Source: Kribbella sindirgiensis (GTDB taxonomy: Bacteria > Actinomycetota > Actinomycetes > Propionibacteriales > Kribbellaceae). From it: a stretch of 64,000 nucleotides of DNA. This document shows, piece after piece, positions 8,130 to 17,435 of the stretch. Made by a program: the position numbers and the translations under genes. The notes under the pieces were generated by a model that ran no database searches, was not told the DNA's origin, and worked only from the letters and a program-made list of their open reading frames with translations. The number at the start of each line of letters is the position of its first letter. The stretch's first letter is position 1. The stretch covers positions 372,001 through 436,000 of the forward strand of contig NZ_SJKA01000003.1 in NCBI RefSeq assembly GCF_004331435.1. The letters are read 5' to 3'.

Positions 8130-10345
8130 GGTGACGAGTAGGCGCGGATCGAGACCACGTGGGCGCGTTGGGCGCCGTTGGTTTGGCGGGTGGTGAGGCG
8201 GAGCTGGGTGGCTCGCGCACGGGTTTGCAGGTGGTGGTGCTGGGTGCGGTGGTGGTTGTCGGTGACCTCGGCGACTCGCTGCCACGGGCCGTCGCCGTCC
8301 CGGACCTCCAGGTCATAGGCAGCGAGCAGCGTCGGGAGGGTCTCGAACGGGGTCCGATGATGGTGCAGGTTGATGAGGTCCTCTTGGACGTCGGCGTCCA
8401 GGACGACGACGATCTCGGAGAGTTCGACCGGCTCGGGCCAGGTGAGTTCGAGCCAAGGCTCGGAGTCCCACGCAAGATCTTCGGACGACCACAGGTTCGG
8501 CCCGCCGTACGGCCGGGAGTAGCCGCCGATCACCTTGTCCGGTGCGTACGCCGCGGTCTCACCAAGACGGATGCACAGACCCCCGCGAGGCAGGATGTGC
8601 TTCCAGGGGCGGAACTGCTCGCTCCACTGTTCGTCGGCCGCCGGGTCGCGATGAGCAAAGTGAACCGTCCCCGGAAGCCCCGTCGCAGCGGTGTGGACGG
8701 AGATGTCCGGCGTGCTGCGCAGGACGACGAACGCGTTGGACGGAGCTGCCGGACGCCAGGCCAACGGGACCTGGATCCAGCGCTTCTCCCCAGTCGGTAC
8801 CTCCACGGTGCAGGAGTCGACGAGCTGCGCCGGGAGGTAGTTCTGCGCCTTGACCGGGTCGTGCAGCTCGACGGTCAGGGAACCTCCGGCCGAGTCGACG
8901 AGTAGCTCGAAACCGTCGAGCGCGGGGTCAACCGGAATGACGATTCCGAGGTCGGTGGTCAGCGGCAGCGTTCCGGCCGAGACCTCGAGCGCCGGCCGGG
9001 TCAGGGTCGACGATGCGGTGACGGTCGCCGACAGGGCAACGTTTTCCGGATCGTCGTCGACGACCCCGAGAACCGACGCGTCGGCGCGGGTCAGCGCGTG
9101 CTTCAGGAGGCCGAACCGGTCGTGTGCCAGCTCGCGCGGCGTCAATCCGTTGCGCAGGGCAACAGCTGCGCCGACGCCGGCCGCCTCACCGAGCAGCGCA
9201 CAGGTCGCCATCACCCGCGTGGTCCCGAACGCGACATGGCTCGCGCTGATGTTCCGCCCGGCCATCCACAGATTCCGGACGTTCCGTGAGTACAGGGAAC
9301 GCAGCGGAATGTGGTAGTTCCCGTCCGGATGCCAGTGCTTCGAACCGCGCTCGGCCGCGTACACGCCGCCGGGCGGGTGCAGGTCGATCGACCAGCCGCC
9401 GAAGGCCACCCGGTCGTCGAAGTCGGTCTGCTCGAGCACGTCGTGCTGGGTCAGCACATGGTCGCCGAGGAAACGCCGGTACTCACGTTTTCCGGGGACC
9501 GACCCGATCCATTCCAGGGTCAGGTTGTCCGCGTCGAACCGCCCGGAGTTCTTGATGTGGTCCCAGATCCCGTACACGACGGCCTGCAGTTCGTCGCGGA
9601 TCGCCTCGTTGTCGTCGACGACGTCCAGCTCACCGCCCCACTCGATCCACCAGAACGCGCAGCCGTTCATATCCGTCCGGATCACCCGGCGTTCCGGAAT
9701 CGCGGTTTCCGTGACGTCCCGGGCGAACGACGGCGGCACGAACCGGACCGGTTCCCCGGCATCCTTGCTGTAGAAGAGGATCGTGCTGCCGAGCGTGTTC
9801 GAGTCCGGTACGTCGGGCGCCCACGACTCGTCGTACTGCGAGCGCGGCTCCCGGCCGGTGCGGAAATCCGCGCCGGAAAGCATTCCGACCAGCCCGTCCC
9901 CCGAGCAGTCCACGAACACCGGGCTGACGAACCGGATCTCCTTCTCGGACCCCATCTGCCACCCGGTCACCGACCGGATCTCACCGTCCGCGGCCTCGAC
10001 GGACCGGACGTCGGTGTTCAGGTACAGCGTGATCCGCGGCTCGGCGCGGACCGCCTCCAACAGCACGAGATCCCAGTAGTACGGGTTTCCGAGCGGATTC
10101 CGGAACTGGTTCTCGACGAACAGCTCACCCATGATGCCGGTCTCGCGGGCGAAGCTCTGGACGCCGTGCGCGGTCGCCCCGCACACCCACACCCGCACCT
10201 CACTGGACGAGTTGCCGCCGAGCACCGGCCGGTTCTGCACCAGCGCCACGGTGCTCCCCTGCCGCGCGGCGCCGATCGCCGCGCAGATGCCGGCGAGCCC
10301 ACCGCCGACGACGGTCAGATCGGACTGGACCTCGAGCTGCTGCAT
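8123..10345 (-). CDS. FAD-dependent oxidoreductase with C-terminal beta-sandwich domain
   Basis: The 740-residue protein begins with an FAD-binding Rossmann motif, VVGGGLAGICAA (12-23), then GGNSSSEVRVWV. WMAGRNISASHVAFGTTRV near residue 375 is typical of the FAD_oxidored family (PF12831). From about 430 on it lacks the flavin fold and looks like one or two beta-sandwich domains of carbohydrate-binding type (ELTWPEPVELSEIVVVLD). There is no signal peptide. It is last in the sugar operon, 12 nt after rpiR, with GAGAGG before its start. It probably oxidises a sugar or sugar acid imported by the operon's transporter, but the substrate is unknown. Confidence 0.78.
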   Translation of the reverse strand: MQQLEVQSDLTVVGGGLAGICAAIGAARQGSTVALVQNRPVLGGNSSSEVRVWVCGATAHGVQSFARETGIMGELFVENQFRNPLGNPYYWDLVLLEAVRAEPRITLYLNTDVRSVEAADGEIRSVTGWQMGSEKEIRFVSPVFVDCSGDGLVGMLSGADFRTGREPRSQYDESWAPDVPDSNTLGSTILFYSKDAGEPVRFVPPSFARDVTETAIPERRVIRTDMNGCAFWWIEWGGELDVVDDNEAIRDELQAVVYGIWDHIKNSGRFDADNLTLEWIGSVPGKREYRRFLGDHVLTQHDVLEQTDFDDRVAFGGWSIDLHPPGGVYAAERGSKHWHPDGNYHIPLRSLYSRNVRNLWMAGRNISASHVAFGTTRVMATCALLGEAAGVGAAVALRNGLTPRELAHDRFGLLKHALTRADASVLGVVDDDPENVALSATVTASSTLTRPALEVSAGTLPLTTDLGIVIPVDPALDGFELLVDSAGGSLTVELHDPVKAQNYLPAQLVDSCTVEVPTGEKRWIQVPLAWRPAAPSNAFVVLRSTPDISVHTAATGLPGTVHFAHRDPAADEQWSEQFRPWKHILPRGGLCIRLGETAAYAPDKVIGGYSRPYGGPNLWSSEDLAWDSEPWLELTWPEPVELSEIVVVLDADVQEDLINLHHHRTPFETLPTLLAAYDLEVRDGDGPWQRVAEVTDNHHRTQHHHLQTRARATQLRLTTRQTNGAQRAHVVSIRAYSSPQ

Positions 10346-10357
10346 GCACGGACCTCT

Positions 10358-11245
10358 CTAGGTATCTGGCTGTACGACGGGCTGCCCGGGCCCGTTCGGA
10401 TGATGTGCGGTCAGGTGGTCGGGCACCCGCTGTGCGACCAGGACGAACAACAGGCCGGCCGTCAGTACGTCGCTCGCGCGGCCGGCGAAGAACTCGGTCC
10501 AGTTCGCGCCGTTCGGCGTACCGGTGTCGAGGGTGACGTCCGCGATCCGGCCGATCGGCGCGTCCGGCATCCCGGTGATCGCGACGGTGAGCGCACCCTC
10601 CTCGCGGGCACGCCGGAGGAAGTCGAGGGTGGTCGCATCGGTGCCGGACCGCGTGACGGTCAGCGCCACATCGCCTTCGCCGAGCAGGCCGGCGCCGATC
10701 TGCGAGGACTGCGGTCCGTCGAAGAATCCCACCGGGATCCCGATCCGCAGCAGCCGGATGTACAGCTCACGGGCCGGGATCGCGTCGCCCCACTCGCCGT
10801 AGATATGCGTACGCCCGGCGCCGGCGATCGCGTCCGCGACTCGGGTCGCCGCGGTCAGGTCGATCGCGGCCAACGCGTTCCGCAGCGCGTTCGCCTGCGT
10901 CGAGGCGAGCACGTTCAGCACCTGCTCCGGCGGATCCGCCGGCCCGATCGCCATGCCGATGTCGCTGGCCCAGCCTGCTTCCAGCCCGCGGCCGACCTCC
11001 ATCGCCAGCGCGGCCCGCAGTGCGGGATACCCGGCGTACCCGAGGTGGGTCGACAGCCGGGTGACCGTCGCGGCCGAGGTCTGCGCGGCCTCGGCCAGCT
11101 TGGTGATCGAACCGCGCGCGACCTCGTCCGGGTTCGCCAGCACGTGTTCGCCGACCCGCTGCATCGCTCCGTTCAGCTCGGGCAGGGCCCGCTTGACCTG
11201 CTGCAACGGACTCGGACTGCCGGCTCGTTCCATCGAGGAATCCAT
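10358..11245 (-). CDS. RpiR/MurR family transcriptional regulator
   Basis: The 295-residue protein has an N-terminal helix-turn-helix (about 20-75; GSITKLAEAAQTSAATVTRL, then STHLGYAGYPALR) and a C-terminal SIS domain (about 115-260; THIYGEWGDA, LTVTRSGTDATT, VAITG) that binds phosphosugars. It lies inside the operon, 10 nt after the unknown protein gene, so it probably controls the operon including itself. The start at 11245 avoids overlapping that gene; an in-frame start at 11278 is possible. An inverted repeat before the first gene is a candidate operator. Confidence 0.85.
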   Translation of the reverse strand: MDSSMERAGSPSPLQQVKRALPELNGAMQRVGEHVLANPDEVARGSITKLAEAAQTSAATVTRLSTHLGYAGYPALRAALAMEVGRGLEAGWASDIGMAIGPADPPEQVLNVLASTQANALRNALAAIDLTAATRVADAIAGAGRTHIYGEWGDAIPARELYIRLLRIGIPVGFFDGPQSSQIGAGLLGEGDVALTVTRSGTDATTLDFLRRAREEGALTVAITGMPDAPIGRIADVTLDTGTPNGANWTEFFAGRASDVLTAGLLFVLVAQRVPDHLTAHHPNGPGQPVVQPDT

Positions 11246-11255
11246 TCCGTGATCA

Positions 11256-12632
11256 TCACGTATAGATGAACTGCGCACTCGCGACCCCGTCGGCGGCGCT
11301 CACCACCCGCACCCAGTGCGCACTGAACCCGGGCGGGAAAACGTGTGACCGAACCTGCCCAGGCTCGACCGTCAACGTCTCCACCGCGCCGAACCGGCCG
11401 TGCCCGTGGAAGTCGATCTCGACCGTGATCGGCAGCGGGACGTCGGAGAAGTTCTCCAGGTGCAGACACTTTCCGTCGAAGCCCGTCATCAGGTACGGAT
11501 CGGACGGAACGCCCGCGGAAACCGTTGTCTCCCACCATGGTCCGCCCCATCCGGCCGGCTTCCCGAAGCTCCACAGGTCGTCGGTCTTCCCGAACCACAA
11601 CCCGGACTGCGGCTCGGCCGTCGTCGGATTGAGCCCATGACTCGGCGAAGCGTTGTCCGCACCGGCCACGAGCATCCCGCGCCACGAGCAGAAGTCGCCC
11701 AGCACCCACAGGTGGGTCGAGATCGGGCGGACGCCCCAGATCCGGCCGCCGTAGGCCCACGGCGACAACTCGTAGAACATTCCGTGGTGGTCCAGCAGCA
11801 GCCGCTCGTGCTCGACCTCGCGGATCCGCGGCCACTCGGTCTGCCACTTGTGGTCGAAACAGTGCGACGCCTTCGGCAGCCGGTACCGCGTCCACTGCTG
11901 GTCGGCCTCGGTGAACACCTCGAGGATCGCCGACGCCCGGTCCCAGCCGGTCGCGAAGATCGTCCCGCCGAACTCGTGCCGTCCGCCGATCGCGGTGAAC
12001 GGATCGTTCCGCAGGATCTTCCACTCCTGACCGTCGTACTCCGCAAGTCGCCCGCGCGACCGCTCACCGGCCCACTCCGGCTCGGAGTACTCGTTGGAAC
12101 ACACCACGAGCCGGCCGAACGACGTGTAGCAGTCCTTGTAGTGGACCTTCATCTCGCCGTCGGTCCCGAGCTCGTCGTTGAGGTCGAAGAGCTGCGTGCA
12201 CTCGTACGTCGTCACGTCGAGCTCGAACAGCTCGCCCTCCATCGCGAGGACGTAGACGTGCGTGTCCGGTTTCGTCAGGTGCCGCGCCGTACCGCACACC
12301 CGCAGCGGCCGGAGCTCCGGGACCGTCACGATCTTGTGGTCCGCGGAAATCACGTGCGGCCCGAGGACCAGCTTCGAGGTCGGAAAATGCACGAAACGGT
12401 TGGTGTACGTTCCGTCCACGCCGAGCGTTTCCGGAACGATTTCCATCGACAGGTCGGCGTCGACCCGGCGGAGGCTGACGCCCGCGCCGGACGGCGCCTT
12501 GTGGGAGTTGTAGTTCTGGACGTAGAGCTTCCCGTTCCACGGCATCAGCGAACCGATACCGAGCTCGCTGCGCGGCGGACCGAAGTCGCCGACCTGCGCG
12601 AGATGCGGGAAGACACCTGAAACGTTCTGCAT
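11256..12632 (-). CDS. Conserved hypothetical protein, propeller-like, in sugar operon
   Basis: The 458-residue protein is not recognised. It is rich in Trp, His and Gly, with repeating short beta-type segments (KLYVQNYNSH, GRLVVCSNEYSE, GTIFATGWDRA, GMFYELSPWAYGG, HLWVLGDFCSWRG) that suggest a beta-propeller. An 80-residue tail looks like a beta-sandwich (LPITVEIDFHGHGRFG). There is no signal peptide. Its start overlaps the MalG-like permease stop (TGATG), so it is tightly coupled to sugar import. It may be an intracellular sugar-modifying or hydrolytic enzyme. Confidence 0.65.
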   Translation of the reverse strand: MQNVSGVFPHLAQVGDFGPPRSELGIGSLMPWNGKLYVQNYNSHKAPSGAGVSLRRVDADLSMEIVPETLGVDGTYTNRFVHFPTSKLVLGPHVISADHKIVTVPELRPLRVCGTARHLTKPDTHVYVLAMEGELFELDVTTYECTQLFDLNDELGTDGEMKVHYKDCYTSFGRLVVCSNEYSEPEWAGERSRGRLAEYDGQEWKILRNDPFTAIGGRHEFGGTIFATGWDRASAILEVFTEADQQWTRYRLPKASHCFDHKWQTEWPRIREVEHERLLLDHHGMFYELSPWAYGGRIWGVRPISTHLWVLGDFCSWRGMLVAGADNASPSHGLNPTTAEPQSGLWFGKTDDLWSFGKPAGWGGPWWETTVSAGVPSDPYLMTGFDGKCLHLENFSDVPLPITVEIDFHGHGRFGAVETLTVEPGQVRSHVFPPGFSAHWVRVVSAADGVASAQFIYT

Positions 12633-13456
12633 CACTTGATCCCTGTATGAGTCATGGCGGCGATGAAGCGGCGTTGCAGGACGACGAACACGATCAGCAC
12701 CGGCACGATCGAGATCACCGAGGCGGCCATCGTCAGGCCGGGCGCGATCTGGCCCTGTTCGTCGACGAAGTTGGTCAGGCTGAGCGGCAGCGTGTACCGG
12801 TCGGGGTTGCTGATCAGCACCAGCGGCGTCTCGTAGTCGTTCCAGGACCAGACGAACGCGAGGATGCCGAGCGCGCTCATCACCGGTGTTGCCAACGGCA
12901 AGTAGATCCGGGTGAACACGCGCCACTCGTTCGCACCGTCCATCCGGGCCGCCTCGGCGAACTCGGCCGGCTGGCTGACGAAGAACTGGCGCATCAGGAA
13001 AGTGCCGAGCACGGTGAACATTCCGGGCAGGATCAGTGCCCAGAGCGTGTCGTACAGCCCGAGTTTCTGGAAGTAGATGAACCGCGGAACGAGCAGCAGC
13101 TGGGCCGGAATGATCGCCGTCGCCAGGTACAGCTGGAACAACTTGTCCCGGCCCTTGAACGACATCCGGGCGAAGGCGTAACCGGCCATCGTCGCGGTGA
13201 TCAGCTCCCCCGCGACCCGCAGCAGCGCCACGAACACCGAGCGGCCGAACGCCGGCAGTACCGAGGTCGCCCCGCTCAGGACCGTACTGAAGTTGTCCCA
13301 CTGGAACGGATCCGGGATCCACTGCATCGGGATCTTGTAGGCGTCCACGTCCGCCTTCAGCGCGGTCGATATCATCCACGCGAACGGCGCCAGGAAAGCG
13401 ATGGCGAGGATCCACAGCGGAACGCCCCAGATCCATTTGCTGTATTTACTGGTCAT
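12632..13456 (-). CDS. ABC sugar permease, MalG-like
   Basis: The 274-residue inner-membrane protein has about six hydrophobic segments. The CUT1 permease EAA loop reads EFAEAARMDGANEWRVFTRI (about 170-190), which docks to the ATPase. It pairs with the upstream MalF-like protein to import the ligand of the solute-binding protein. GGGAGGG precedes the start; the gene overlaps the upstream permease by 11 nt and the next gene by one base. No ATPase gene is in the operon. Confidence 0.9.
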   Translation of the reverse strand: MTSKYSKWIWGVPLWILAIAFLAPFAWMISTALKADVDAYKIPMQWIPDPFQWDNFSTVLSGATSVLPAFGRSVFVALLRVAGELITATMAGYAFARMSFKGRDKLFQLYLATAIIPAQLLLVPRFIYFQKLGLYDTLWALILPGMFTVLGTFLMRQFFVSQPAEFAEAARMDGANEWRVFTRIYLPLATPVMSALGILAFVWSWNDYETPLVLISNPDRYTLPLSLTNFVDEQGQIAPGLTMAASVISIVPVLIVFVVLQRRFIAAMTHTGIK

Positions 13457-14381
13457 TGAGAGCCCTCCCGCGCTGCGCCCGCCAGGTGACCAGGGTCAGG
13501 ACCAGTACGCCGACGAAGGTCACCAGGCCGATCGCCGACGCGTAGCCGAACCGGTAGAACTGGAAGCCAGTCTGGTACATGTAGTACGAGATCGTGGTGG
13601 TCGCGTCCCCCGGGCCGCCCGCGGTGATCAGCGCGATCAGGCCGAAGCCCTGCGACGCCCCGATGATCAGGGTGACCAGCAGGAAGATCGTTGTCGGCAG
13701 CAACGACGGCCAGGTGATCACGCGGAACTTGGACCACGCGGAGGCACCGTCGATATCGGCCGCCTCGTACAGCTGCCGCGGCGCGTCCTGGAGCGCGGAC
13801 AGGTAGATCAGCGAGCAGTACCCGACACCGCCCCACACCGCCATCACGATCAGCGCCGGCAGCGCCCAGTGCGAGGAGGCGAACCATCCCGGCTGGATCC
13901 CGAACGCGTCCAGTACCTGGTTCACCAGGCCGGCCTTGGGATTCATCAGCATCAGCCAGGTCATGCCGATCGCGACCACGTTGACGATGTACGGCAGGAA
14001 GAAGATCGCCCGCAGGACGGCCCGTCCCGGCAGCGGGCGGTTGAGCGCGATCCCGAGGGCGAGTCCGAGGACGACGGTCAGCGGGACCGACACGACGACG
14101 TACACGAGGGTCAGGCCGATCGCGTGCCAGAACCCGGGGTCGCGGGCGATCGCGACGAAGTTGTCAATGCCGTTGAAGGTGATGCCGCCGAGGCCGGACA
14201 CCAGGTTCCAGTCGGTGAAGGCGAGCACCACCACACTGATCAGCGGGATCAGCGTGAACGCGAGTACGCCGAGCAGGTTCGGGGCGATGAACAGGAACCC
14301 GATCCAGCCGGACGGGCGGATCCCGGAGCCCTGTTCGGTACGGGCCTTGGTACCGGCCGCGACGACCGTGGCGGTGGCCAT
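13446..14381 (-). CDS. ABC sugar permease, MalF-like
   Basis: The 311-residue protein has a cytoplasmic N-terminus, then about six membrane helices starting at GWIGFLFIAPNLLGVLAF. The EAA-type loop YEAADIDGASAWSKFRVI lies near residue 210. It is the partner of the MalG-like permease. GAGGAGG lies before the ATG, which shares one base with the stop of the solute-binding protein gene. Confidence 0.9.
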   Translation of the reverse strand: MATATVVAAGTKARTEQGSGIRPSGWIGFLFIAPNLLGVLAFTLIPLISVVVLAFTDWNLVSGLGGITFNGIDNFVAIARDPGFWHAIGLTLVYVVVSVPLTVVLGLALGIALNRPLPGRAVLRAIFFLPYIVNVVAIGMTWLMLMNPKAGLVNQVLDAFGIQPGWFASSHWALPALIVMAVWGGVGYCSLIYLSALQDAPRQLYEAADIDGASAWSKFRVITWPSLLPTTIFLLVTLIIGASQGFGLIALITAGGPGDATTTISYYMYQTGFQFYRFGYASAIGLVTFVGVLVLTLVTWRAQRGRALNDQ

Positions 14382-15682
14382 CAGGGCCTCCTCTCGTTAC
14401 GGGCGATCGCGGCGTCGGCGAGCCGCCGTACCTCGCGGATCGCGACCCCCGGGTCCTTCTCGCCGAGCCAGCACAGGTCGCGCTGCTGCTTCACCGCCAG
14501 GGAAATCTCCGGAAATCCGGTCAGCCGGGTGTCGGTGGCGAGCTTCGGATCGGCCGCCAGGACGACGCGCCGGAACGAGTCGAGATCGAAGTACTTCTCC
14601 GGCTCTTTTCCGAGCATTCCGGAAACGATCTGCTCGTCGGTGACGTTGCCGAGCGCCGGCATCTTGCCGCCCTTGAGCATCGGCGTCGCGCCCTCCGTCA
14701 GCCAGAACTTCACGAACGCCCAGGCCGCCTCGAGCTTCGGCGACTTCGGGTTCACCATGATGAAGTTGCTGAACGAGCCGCCGTTCCAGTTCTGGCCGTC
14801 GACGGTCGGCGACGGCGCGAACGCGACCTTGAAGTCGTGCGGATACTTCTTCGCGTCGTACAGGTAGCGCAGGTTGAACGGGGCCGTCGACCAGAGGTGG
14901 AACTCCTCGCCGAGGAACGAGTTCTGCTGGTACGCGTCCAGGTGCCGGGACAGCACCTCGGTCCACGGGAACGCCGTACCCTCGGCGATCATCTCGCGGC
15001 CGACGCGGAAACCCTGCTCGAAGTGCGGATCGCCGAAGTTCGACCGGTTTCCGTCGTACCAGTAGTTCGGACCGAGGGCGATCCGGGCGACGTCGGGCAG
15101 CGTGTACGTGCCGACGGTCGTGTCGGTCGTGAGCTTGCGAGCCGTCGCGCGGAACTCGTCGATCGTCCACGCCTGCGGGAGTTCGACGCCGGCCTGCTGC
15201 CGGAGTTTCTCGTTGAACAGCACGAAGAACGGCTCCCGCGCGGTGGCGAGCGCCGTGACCTTGCCGTTGTCGATGTACGACCGCGGCTGCTCGGTGTCGA
15301 GGAACACCTGCAGGTCCGGGTCGGCCTTGACCCGATCGGTCAGGTCCGCCGCCAGTCCGGACCCGGCCCGCAACGCCATCGCGCCCTGCGAGTACGTGAA
15401 GTACACGTCGATGTCGACGCCGCCCTGGAGGGCGGTGTCGAGCTTGAGGTTGCCGCGGTCGTCGTTCACGAACCGCGTGTAGTTCACCTTGTACTGCGGA
15501 AACTTCGCCTGGAACGCCTTCACCACATCAGCCGGCCCGGACGCCGCCGGCACCCCGCCCCACACCTGCAGAGCCCCCGACCGCCCACTGTCACCACCGG
15601 AACACCCCGGCACCACAGCAGCAGCCAGCCCTGCCCCCACCCCGGCCAACACTTCCCGCCGAGAAAACCCTTTACGCCTCAC
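14381..15682 (-). CDS. Extracellular sugar-binding lipoprotein (Tat-type)
   Basis: The 433-residue protein starts with a twin-arginine signal (FSRREVLAGVGAG) and a lipobox VVPGC, so it should be exported folded and anchored on the outer face of the membrane. The rest fits ABC solute-binding family 1 (LQVWGGVPAA..VVKAFQAKFP, then YGNRSNFGDPHF-type ligand regions). It captures the substrate for the following two permeases. The start is GTG with AGGTGG upstream. It is the first gene of the six-gene leftward operon. Confidence 0.88.
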   Translation of the reverse strand: MRRKGFSRREVLAGVGAGLAAAVVPGCSGGDSGRSGALQVWGGVPAASGPADVVKAFQAKFPQYKVNYTRFVNDDRGNLKLDTALQGGVDIDVYFTYSQGAMALRAGSGLAADLTDRVKADPDLQVFLDTEQPRSYIDNGKVTALATAREPFFVLFNEKLRQQAGVELPQAWTIDEFRATARKLTTDTTVGTYTLPDVARIALGPNYWYDGNRSNFGDPHFEQGFRVGREMIAEGTAFPWTEVLSRHLDAYQQNSFLGEEFHLWSTAPFNLRYLYDAKKYPHDFKVAFAPSPTVDGQNWNGGSFSNFIMVNPKSPKLEAAWAFVKFWLTEGATPMLKGGKMPALGNVTDEQIVSGMLGKEPEKYFDLDSFRRVVLAADPKLATDTRLTGFPEISLAVKQQRDLCWLGEKDPGVAIREVRRLADAAIARNERRP

Positions 15683-15706
15683 ACTCCACCTCCCACCAGA
15701 TTGCGC

Positions 15707-15757
15707 AAAAGATTAGCAACATCGACCCCTGCCGCCTACCCCTGACGCAAATCTTTT
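15707..15757. promoter_or_regulatory. Inverted repeat, candidate RpiR operator
   Basis: AAAAGATT (15707-15714) and AATCTTTT (15750-15757) form an inverted pair of AT-rich 8-mers in a GC-rich spacer upstream of the first gene of the RpiR-containing operon. The first arm overlaps a TAATCT -10-like box on the minus strand. Binding by the operon's own regulator is an inference from position. Confidence 0.45.
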
Positions 15758-15793
15758 TCAGATGGGAGCCGGGGGCCCGAGAGCCCCAGGCCG

Positions 15794-17359
15794 TCAGCCG
15801 GCCACGTCGGCCACCCCGGGACGACCCGCCTCGACCGTCACGCTCGCCCGCGTGACCACGGGGCCGTCGGCAACCATCACCTGCGCCACGACGCGGTAGT
15901 CGGTGCGCCACTCGGCCGGCGTCACCACGCAGCGCTGGTAACCGCGCTGGCTGTTGTGGAAGCGCATGTGCGGGTTCTCGGCGAGCCACGTGACGCCGAG
16001 GCTGTCCATGTCCACACCGTTGCCGCCCGAGCTGACCGACGTACCGAGGAACTCGGCGCCGACGGTTCGCGAGTCCGGGTCGTCGAAGTTCTGCTTGAGG
16101 TCCGCGGCAACACTGCGGTGGGCGTCGCCGGTGATCATCACGAAGTTGCCGACCTTGCGCTCGATCACGCCGTCGAACAGCCGTTGCCGCGCGGCGGCGT
16201 ACCCGTCCCACGGATCCATGCCGTACCGCTGCGACGTACCGGCATCGTGGTCGGCCTCGAAGGCGAAGACCTGGTTGCCGAGAACGTTCCAGCGGGCAGA
16301 CGAGCGGCCCAGGCCGTCCAGCAGCCACTTCTCCTGCCGGGCGCCGAGCATCGTCCGCTCCGGGTCCCAGCGGGCGTCACAGTCCTGCGCGCACTGCTCC
16401 AGCTGGTCGGTCCGGAACCGGCGCGTGTCGAGCACGTTCAACTGAACCAGGTCCCCGAACGTCAGCCGCCGGTACACCTGCATCTCGGATCCGTGCGGCA
16501 TCGACGAACGGCGCAGCGGCAGGTTCTCGTAGTACGCCTGGTACGCCGCCGCGCGGCGCTGACGGAACACGGCGGGATCCTGGTCCGGCTCGGTGTCGAT
16601 CTGCGAGATGTCACCGGCCCAGTTGTTCTCGACGTCGTGGTCGTCGGGCGCGACCACCCACGGCGCCGCGGCGTGCGCGGCCTGCAGGTCCGGGTCGGTC
16701 TTGTACTGCCCGTACCGGATCCGGTAGTCGGCCAGGCTGAAGACCTCTGCGGCCGGCAGATGCCCGCGCCCGATCGTGCCCTGGCCGCCGCCCTCGTAGA
16801 TGTAGTCGCCCAGGTGGACGACCAGGTCGAGGTCGTCCCGCGCCATGTGACCGAACGCGGTGAAGAAGCCCTCGTAGTAGTTCTGGCAGCTCGCGAAGGC
16901 GAAGCTGAACTCGTTCAGCCGCAGGTGCGCGAGCGGCGCCGTCCGGGTCCGCCCGACCGGGCTGACCTGGTCACCGACGATGAACCTGTACCAGTACTCG
17001 CGGTCCGGGCGCAGCCCGTGCACCTCGGCATGGACCGAGTGCGCCCACTCCGGTACGGCGTGCTCGACGCCGCGGCGTACCACGCGGTGGAAGCGTGCGT
17101 CCTCGGCGATCTCCCACGTGACCGGGACGCGCCTGCCGGGCATACCGCCGCGGCCGTCGGGCGCGACCGGTTCGGGTGCGAGGCGGGTCCAGAGCACGAC
17201 ACCGTCCGGCAGCGGGTCACCGGAGGCGACGCCCAGCGTGAACAGGTTGCCGAGCTGGGCGGTCGCCTTGGCCTCCGGCACCAGACTGGTGGCAAGGGCT
17301 GCTGCACCGGCCAGGGTGAGGAACTGCCGACGGCGCAGATGGGCGGACAACTCTCGCAT
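15794..17359 (-). CDS. phoD: PhoD-family alkaline phosphatase
   Basis: The 521-residue phosphodiesterase/monoesterase uses iron and calcium and is exported by Tat: LRRRQFLTLAGAAALATSL is an ideal signal. An N-terminal beta domain (WTRLAPEP) is followed by the metallophosphatase core: FASCQNYYEGF, HLGDYIYEGG, APDDHDVENNW, GDAHRS. These contain the usual metal-binding Cys, Asp, Asn and His residues. The ATG at 17359 is chosen because GGAGGA precedes it. It frees phosphate from phosphodiesters outside the cell. It is unlinked to the sugar operon and 76 nt from murB. Confidence 0.9.
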   Translation of the reverse strand: MRELSAHLRRRQFLTLAGAAALATSLVPEAKATAQLGNLFTLGVASGDPLPDGVVLWTRLAPEPVAPDGRGGMPGRRVPVTWEIAEDARFHRVVRRGVEHAVPEWAHSVHAEVHGLRPDREYWYRFIVGDQVSPVGRTRTAPLAHLRLNEFSFAFASCQNYYEGFFTAFGHMARDDLDLVVHLGDYIYEGGGQGTIGRGHLPAAEVFSLADYRIRYGQYKTDPDLQAAHAAAPWVVAPDDHDVENNWAGDISQIDTEPDQDPAVFRQRRAAAYQAYYENLPLRRSSMPHGSEMQVYRRLTFGDLVQLNVLDTRRFRTDQLEQCAQDCDARWDPERTMLGARQEKWLLDGLGRSSARWNVLGNQVFAFEADHDAGTSQRYGMDPWDGYAAARQRLFDGVIERKVGNFVMITGDAHRSVAADLKQNFDDPDSRTVGAEFLGTSVSSGGNGVDMDSLGVTWLAENPHMRFHNSQRGYQRCVVTPAEWRTDYRVVAQVMVADGPVVTRASVTVEAGRPGVADVAG

Positions 17360-17382
17360 GAATCCTCCAGCGTTGGGTCGGA

Positions 17383-17403
17383 AGCTGTAAGTCATTCACA
17401 GCT
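17383..17403. promoter_or_regulatory. Palindrome upstream of phoD
   Basis: AGCTGT and ACAGCT flank a 9-nt spacer 24 nt upstream of the phoD start. It is not an obvious PhoP box: the GTTCACC direct repeats of Streptomyces PhoP sites are missing. It may bind another regulator. Confidence 0.3.
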
Positions 17404-17435
17404 ATCGGACCCGGAGCCGAAGAACAAGAGAACGT

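Noticed and set aside
9311..11269. Very long plus-strand open frame opposite the FAD oxidoreductase and rpiR genes
   Set aside because: It is rich in Arg, Pro and Asp, has no domain and mirrors codon positions of the minus-strand genes, as expected for a high-GC shadow frame.
15767..15785. Terminator after phoD
   Set aside because: A GGGGC/GCCCC stem of 5 bp with no T-run is too weak to call in DNA of this composition.
17383..17430. PhoP-box upstream of phoD
   Set aside because: GTTC repeats occur (GTTCTCTTGTTC) but are not spaced 11 nt and lack the ACC of the known box.
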